A stretch of 10,623 nucleotides of DNA. Origin: Gracilaria caudata (lineage: Eukaryota; Rhodophyta; Florideophyceae; Gracilariales; Gracilariaceae). Shown one piece after another: positions 6,135 through 10,623 of this stretch. A program made the position numbers and the translations under genes. Below the pieces are notes generated by a model that was not told the DNA's origin, ran no database searches, and saw only the letters and a list, made by a program, of their open reading frames with translations. Numbering within the stretch: the first letter of the stretch is position 1; the number at the start of each line of letters is the position of its first letter. The stretch covers positions 1-10,623 of the forward strand of contig JASCIV010000896.1 in assembly GCA_030374735.1 (NCBI GenBank), in the 5' to 3' direction.

Positions 6135-7691
6135 ATGGCGTTTTTCCAGAAAGTATCTCAAGCAGTGGAAACTGTCCACCATATCCCTTTAGCATAAGGG
6201 CAGAGGTTTGCACTCGGACAGTTCACCTAGAAGACTCTGCCACTCTGCTATCTGAAGTGCGATGTCGAGTATCATTACCTACCGAAGAAAAGTACTGGCG
6301 CAGAAGGACATCTTCCCTGGGCAATTGTGGTTGGATTCGGGAAACACAAGCACACTTGGCCTATCACGAAGCCATCTTCGAAGCTTGCGCAATGTTTCCT
6401 TTCCAACCTCTATCAAGATTCAACGGTTCTCACCCGGCCAATGATTCTTCAAAAGCTTAACGAAACGTTTGGATGCACCCCTTCGCCAGCTACTGTCAAG
6501 ACCATTTGTCGCAACATAGGAAAACAGCTTCATCCTGCAGGAAAGACCCTTGCAGCCTTTCTGGATGCTTTTCAATCCAAGAAGAAAATTGTTGGAAGTG
6601 CGCAATCTTATGTACTTTCAGGTCATGATCACAGAGAAGGCGACGGATTCCATTTAAGCCGAGATCAAAAAGGTCTTGCGGTCATTTTCAGTGACTCCAA
6701 ATTGCTCGATAAGGTAATCATGTGCCCAAGATTTGGCTGTGACGGAAATTTTCGCATCGTACGCCGATATGATGAGACAGGGAACCTCTTGGCGTTTGAA
6801 CTCGTCTCAATTGTCACAAAGGATGAAGAAACTGAATGCATCAATTACATTATGCATCAGTTTTGTACTCGAAAACCCGCGGGTTCAAGATCACTGCTTT
6901 TTCGGGAGTTCATTAAGCAGTTACTGTTCTGTGGCCTGCGTGATCCGCTTTGTAGTTCAGAGAATAGTCATCATACCATGGCTAGAGACTTTGAGACGAC
7001 ATACGCATTTAGCTTAGCTACTGTTCTAAGTCAAGAATTTAGGCAAGACTGGGTATTTGACTGTATCAAGGCCGTTGCAGTCGGATGCGATGTTCATGCA
7101 AAACGGTGCATACTGGAAAAATGCGACGCTGCAAATGAGCGGCATCCATATCAATATAAGTAAATACTTGAAACTCGAGACTTGAATTGTCGGGTAGAGT
7201 GTGAGCAAGCTCTAGAACTCATGAAAGGAATGGGTGACAAACGGAAAAACTTGGAGAATTGGTTGAAGAATAACAACTGCACTTCTACATTATGGTTTCA
7301 GAAGTGTAGCTGCTTTATTCCTCTGACTGCAAGAAGTAATGCGCTTCTAATCACCCCGAACTGAAATGAGTCGTACCACAATAAACTGAAATCATTACCG
7401 AAACTCGCTATGAAGCATGGCCGGGGCTTCGAGATCATGGGTGCTTTAGAGATGCTAAGAGAACTCGATCAAACTGATGCTACCAATATTTGCAAGGACA
7501 CACTTCTGGACAGGTAACAGAAGACATTAAAACCGGAAGGGAGTCTGAGGAAGTCCAAAAATAGGAAAGGAAATGCTGCCGAGATTATCGTAACTGACAA
7601 CCATATAGTGACGGCTCAACAACCCATCAAGGCCAGGAGGCCTCCCAGGGGCCTTAAAAGAGGAAGAGGGCACCCAAATAGGCTGATTTAA
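6135..7691 (+). pseudogene. MULE-like transposase relic (RNase H-fold type)
   Basis: A single frame can be followed from ATG 6135-6137 to a TAA at 7689-7691, interrupted by TAA 6195, TAG 6228, TAA 7161, TGA 7362 and TAA 7515, with no obvious frameshift. The long intact part (6231-7160) contains CPRFGCDGNFRIV, resembling the DGTF strand with the first catalytic Asp of MULE or SWIM-associated transposases, then FELVSIVTKDEETE, then GCDVHAKRC, resembling the later C-x-x-H motif. Beyond the TAA at 7161, TPN-stop-NESYHNKLK resembles the T-N-x-x-E-S-x-N-x-x-L-K motif near the family's C-terminus, and the tail ends in a basic RGLKRGRGHPNR stretch, AT-hook-like. Upstream of 6327 the frame stays open to 6231 without a Met. 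Terminal inverted repeats and a target-site duplication were not found. Coding origin is likely. The MULE assignment rests on motif resemblance. Confidence 0.5.
6153..6230 (+). other. candidate 78-nt intron in the transposase N-terminus
   Basis: It runs GTATCT to CACCTAG, in phase 0. Its removal eliminates two stops at once (TAA 6195-6197 and TAG 6228-6230) and joins MAFFQK to KTLPLCYLKC. Two nonsense changes are the alternative. Confidence 0.4.
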
Positions 7692-8660
7692 GTGCAGCTT
7701 TGAGCTCAGATATAAAACGGCTGGAAAATATGACGACTTAAGTACTGGAGCAGAGCCAGAAGTAAAACACTTAATACCCTGGTAGACGTCTGATACTAAT
7801 AATGAGACAGCTAATGCCTCTGCAGTATTTACATATTATTGAAATTAGTAGAAAAAATTATGTCATGGCAGAGTACAAATCAAACTGTCATATATTAGTA
7901 ATGGAACTTACAGAATCTTAAAGCTCATTTAATAATTAATAGAAAAAGCTATACAAATCGGAACAATGACACACCGCGCTCTCCGAAGTGCCAAAATGTG
8001 AGAATGCATTCCAAATTATGTCATTTTCGGAAATTATTTTAATAACTATATTATCCTTAAGAAACAATATAAAAATCTAGATACATTCCGCAAAATGAAT
8101 ACGTCAATATACTATGAAGATAATAATTTTTGAAACGTGATCATCAATTCAAATGCCATAACTGGTAAAAAAAAATATGTGTCGCTCATGTATGAAAAGA
8201 ACTTATTAAAACTTTTATATAACTGCCGTAATATGCTAAATAATTGGCGGCCGAAGTTAAAAGAGAATAAACATAATTAAAGAATTGGGAAATAATGCAT
8301 TCAATATTAAAAAAGTTCGTAATGTTAAGATTTCTATGTAATTAAGAAGGGCAAAAGAAAAAAATTATAGAACGAAAATCAAAGTGATAACAAATTACAT
8401 TAGTGGGATAATAAGATGTAAAACAACAGGAGAATCAGAGGAATGACATAGTGACGTCAAAGGGTATTTAAATAACAACCTTAGATTTCCTTCTTTTAGT
8501 GTGCGACATCTACAACATGGTGAGGTTTTATTTATGGTTTTGGAAAGTATAGTACTACAAGTCACATACGAACTTTGAAATAAACTCCTTAGAAATCTTA
8601 AGATATTTGAAACAGTAGAAAATATTTGTTAACTAACGGCAAATGAAATATTTGAAACCG
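7692..8660. other. AT-rich island without genes
   Basis: Base composition changes sharply around 7700 and returns around 8650. The island is rich in A on the plus strand, stops occur in all frames and no reading frame of note exists. It includes a direct repeat, ATATTTGAAAC(A/C)GT, at 8603-8616 and 8648-8661. I see no plastid or mitochondrial gene, tRNA or rRNA in it. It may be the non-coding 3' part of the transposon upstream or an unrelated insertion. Confidence 0.55.
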
Positions 8661-8676
8661 TCGGCCATGATTCTAC

Positions 8677-9616
8677 ATGTTTAAGACCTCTCGTCGGCGA
8701 TCTCACACCAATACTGTTCGCATATCCATATCGAACAAGCCGCAAAATATCATCAAGAGGCCTACGAAGCCTTCTCAGAAAATGGCGAAATCCAAAAAGC
8801 CGAGCTCTTCCCCCACGTGTGTAGAACAACCATTGCAGTCTGACTGTAACGGCATACAGTAAGGAGCAGAAATTTTGCTTCCACCGTCCCGTTACGAGCC
8901 CAACTGAGCTGCCCAAGTCGGCTCCACAGCACACCAGCCATGCATCTCCATCTCATCCTGCCGGCGCACATACCATAGCTGTCCCATCTCTGCCTTCCTC
9001 AGCGGCCCCTCCATCTACTTGTTTTCCTGGTTCCGTGGCCCAATCCTCTCCGCGCCCTTTGGATCCTGGAGCCCCCGACGCTCGGTTCAATGCGCCTTGT
9101 CCAGCTGCTGTGGTACGGCTACAGAAGCCACCAACCTGAACTCCCGCCGCCCAGAGCACCGCACCCGCTCCACCCGAACCTTCGTCTGTAGGAGACCCAG
9201 ACGAAACGACTCAATCAAGGAGTAAGGTGGTGTACATCAGACAGGGGGAAAATAGGGCGCATTACGTGAGAGTCGTCACGTCTCATGTCTTTGCGGTCGC
9301 CATTAACTGTCTATGTGGATGCATGAAGCTTATTAGAGTTGGTAAATACGCCACAAAAGCCTAGATGGGCACAAAGTGCGTTCACTGCGGCGGAGGAGGA
9401 GAGAAAGGGTTTTCCAGTCGACAGGAATTGAGGAATCACATGCAGACGAAGTCCTGCAAACACTCTAGTGGCGTGTCGGCGAGGACACCGATAGAGAGGT
9501 TGGAAAGAACTTTGTGCGCCGCGTTAACTGTTTTGCAATGCACTTTGCGCTACTTAGCGAATTTTGGTATTCATACCTTCCGCGTTGCGGTTTTCCCTAT
9601 AGGAAATTATGTATGA
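8677..9616 (+). CDS. predicted four-exon gene with a C-terminal C2HC zinc finger
   Basis: The start is the first ATG after an in-frame TGA (8668-8670); a second ATG lies at 8779. With introns at 8859-8937, 9113-9154 and 9266-9364 the exons join in frame and give about 239 residues, ending at the TGA at 9614-9616. The N-terminus is basic (TSRRRSH, KMAKSKKP). The middle is rich in Pro, Ser and Ala. The last exon begins MGTKCVHCGGGGEKGF and carries C-x2-C-x16-H-x5-C, with the F-x5-L-x2-H spacing of classic zinc fingers (SSRQELRNHMQTKSC). It is probably a nucleic-acid-binding protein; its role is unknown. Without the introns the tract is broken by one frame change and two stops (TGA 9137, TAG 9362), so a pseudogene or a transposon gag-like protein is the alternative. 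No neighbour clarifies the function. Confidence 0.45.
8859..8937 (+). other. candidate 79-nt intron
   Basis: It has donor GTAAGG, acceptor CACACCAG and phase 2, with AACTGAG as a possible branch point about 30 nt before the acceptor. It bridges the frame change between the basic N-terminal exon and the Ser/Pro-rich exon. Confidence 0.45.
9113..9154 (+). other. candidate 42-nt intron (45 nt with an alternative donor)
   Basis: It runs GTACGG to CGCCCAG, in phase 0, with CTGAAC as a possible branch point. It removes the in-frame TGA at 9137-9139. The GTGGTA donor at 9110 would also be in frame. Confidence 0.4.
9266..9364 (+). other. candidate 99-nt intron before the zinc-finger exon
   Basis: It has donor GTGAGA, acceptor AAGCCTAG and phase 0. 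Its final three bases are the in-frame TAG at 9362-9364. Removal joins GENRAHY directly to MGTKCVHC. Confidence 0.5.
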
Positions 9617-10340
9617 CATTTCGCTCTTTTTGCAGGGAGTTCTGACGTGGCAGATGGTGACACCCTGACGGGTTGGCTGGTGGCAGGTGTTGATGTCATA
9701 ACTGGTTGTCAGTGGCCGCGTGTACGCGTGTGATGGTTTGTCCTGTTTACAGGTAGATCTAGAATAGATACTAGTAATTAGTGACCGCCAAGGCGGGCCT
9801 GCACAACTGCAACACGTGTATGGCCACGCCTTGGCTGACCTCGCTGTACTAGCGTTACAGTGTACTGTTCTATATAGTGATGGCTCCATGGCCATCACCA
9901 CTACCAAGTAAAGGTAACCCGGTACTACGATTTCAGGCTCTGATCCTGCTCGCCATCGCAGAGTGCACAACTCCAACTGGAGAGTCACCGCGTATGGTAC
10001 GACTTGATTATCCACGGGGATCACTCAGGTATACTGACTACACACTGCAAGTGTCTTCGGACTATTTCCTTTATTGCAGGTGTCTGCCAAACCAGTGTTT
10101 GGTAGTGTTCCGTCTCTGTACAGAGTTCCGCCGTGTGGACTCAATACACAACCTCTCGTTACCGTCCGTCGGGTCTGTTGCCGCTTGCCGCAAGTCCCGC
10201 CTCCGGGTTTCCGTCTCTTTTTCCCCCTTCTTTCTTTCCCCTTATTCTCCTCTTTTTCCTCTCCGGGACACCGTGTCTCACACGTTTCCGATCTCCGGCC
10301 CCTTTCCTTCACCGTCTTACGGCCCGTTCTCTTTACCTAA
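9617..10340. other. non-coding stretch between the zinc-finger gene and the foldback element
   Basis: No convincing gene is seen. The stretch contains a cruciform (listed separately), a pyrimidine tract followed by GCAG at about 10062-10080 that resembles a 3' splice site, the perfect palindrome CTCTGTACAGAG near 10115, a CCAAAC-CAGT-GTTTGG hairpin near 10090, and a long C/T-rich tract at about 10208-10264. The minus-strand open frame at 9554-10024 starts with GTG and shows no motif. Confidence 0.5.
9787..9835. repeat. inverted repeat forming a 13-bp stem
   Basis: GCCAAGGCG-GGCC pairs with GGCC-A-CGCCTTGGC (one bulged A) around a 22-nt loop. It is GC-rich, with no poly-T tail. It is a possible cruciform or structured-RNA segment. 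Confidence 0.6.
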
Positions 10341-10613
10341 GTAGGTATATCCCGAACCACGGGCGGCGTTACACCCGCGCATTTCCGTGGCACGGAGGGC
10401 TCTTCTTCTGAGTCTACCTCATCAGAGGGCAAGGCTTCGAACACCTTTGGTGTGTCTCCCTTACCGGGTTTTGGGTAGAGCAAAACCCCTGAGGGTGATG
10501 ATCCAAAGGATGTCCGAGTCCTGCTCCCTATCAAGGGTAGACTCAGCGAAAGAGCCCTCTGTCCGTACTCGGAGCCGGGTGTAAGACCGGAGACGGTGAC
10601 TGGATATACCTAC
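10341..10613. mobile_element. foldback (inverted-repeat) element with 78-nt arms
   Basis: The left arm (10341-10418) begins GTAGGTATATCC and ends CTGAGTCTACC. The right arm (10536-10613) is its imperfect reverse complement and has the same length. Matching blocks are the 12-nt outer end, TTACACCCG, GAGGGCTCTT and the 11-nt inner end. The 117-nt centre carries consecutive short hairpins: ACACC-TTT-GGTGT (10441-10453), GGGTTTT/AAAACCC (10466-10488), ATCC-AAA-GGAT (10501-10511) and CCCT-ATCA-AGGG (10526-10537). No protein is encoded. Resemblance to foldback or MITE-type elements is inference. No target-site duplication is clear, and the left border overlaps a second palindrome, TACCTA-AG-TAGGTA (10334-10347). 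Confidence 0.6.
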
Positions 10614-10623
10614 AGAGGTGTGG

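Noticed and set aside
7692..8660. Organelle DNA insertion
   Set aside because: The composition fits, but no organelle gene, tRNA or rRNA fragment is recognisable.
1..9616. A reassigned genetic code in which TAA/TAG mean Gln and TGA means Trp
   Set aside because: Gln is written CAA or CAG dozens of times in the kinase, including throughout the long intact stretch 1367-2671, and the other Trp codons are TGG. A reassigned code would use the stop-type codons far more often.
9554..10024. Minus-strand open frame of 156 codons
   Set aside because: Its start is GTG, it overlaps the zinc-finger exon on the other strand and the cruciform, and it shows no motif.
10488..10552. Hammerhead ribozyme in the foldback element (TGATGA and CGAAA are present)
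   Set aside because: The CTGATGA box is not matched, and the stem arrangement linking it to GAAA does not fit the three-helix core.

Overview
The window reads as eukaryotic nuclear DNA. It holds a Ser/Pro-rich serine/threonine-type protein kinase gene, GT-AG gaps that restore reading frames, a decayed chromodomain from a Ty3/gypsy-type integrase, a MULE-like transposase relic and long non-coding stretches. I see no bacterial operon layout. The sequence does not fix the organism: a red alga, a fungus or an oomycete would all fit. Short introns and a Gly at the Arg position of the kinase HRD motif fit several of these groups.

Layout. Positions 1-2785 (minus strand) hold the kinase gene, which runs off the left edge. 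Its kinase domain is recognisable from the Gly-rich loop to subdomain XI, but the tract is interrupted by stop codons. One of these, a TGA, replaces the near-invariant Trp of subdomain XI. About 2820-3590 holds promoter-like and non-coding sequence with small hairpins. Positions 3591-4562 (minus) are a decayed Ty3/gypsy integrase with a C-terminal chromodomain, containing a 30-bp palindrome. Positions 4577-4734 hold two arrays of 11-bp repeats, followed by a small Pro/Asp/Asn-rich reading frame on the minus strand (4783-4965). Positions 4966-6134 have no convincing gene. Positions 6135-7691 (plus) are a MULE-like transposase relic. Positions 7692-8660 form a strikingly AT-rich island. Positions 8677-9616 (plus) can be read as a small four-exon gene ending in a C2HC zinc finger. 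Positions 9617-10340 are non-coding, with a cruciform and a pyrimidine tract. Positions 10341-10613 are an inverted-repeat foldback element with a chain of internal hairpins.

A common thread is that the coding tracts are broken almost only by in-frame stops. Frameshifts are rare, and those in the kinase and zinc-finger genes coincide with GT-AG gaps. Many stops fall inside short GT-AG stretches whose length is a multiple of three, several ending exactly at the in-frame TAG. Two explanations compete: very short introns, or decay by C-to-T (G-to-A) substitutions. The kinase Trp-to-TGA change cannot be explained by an intron and points to real damage, recoding or a sequence error. I see no functional system that ties the genes together. 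This looks like a transposon-rich, gene-poor stretch.
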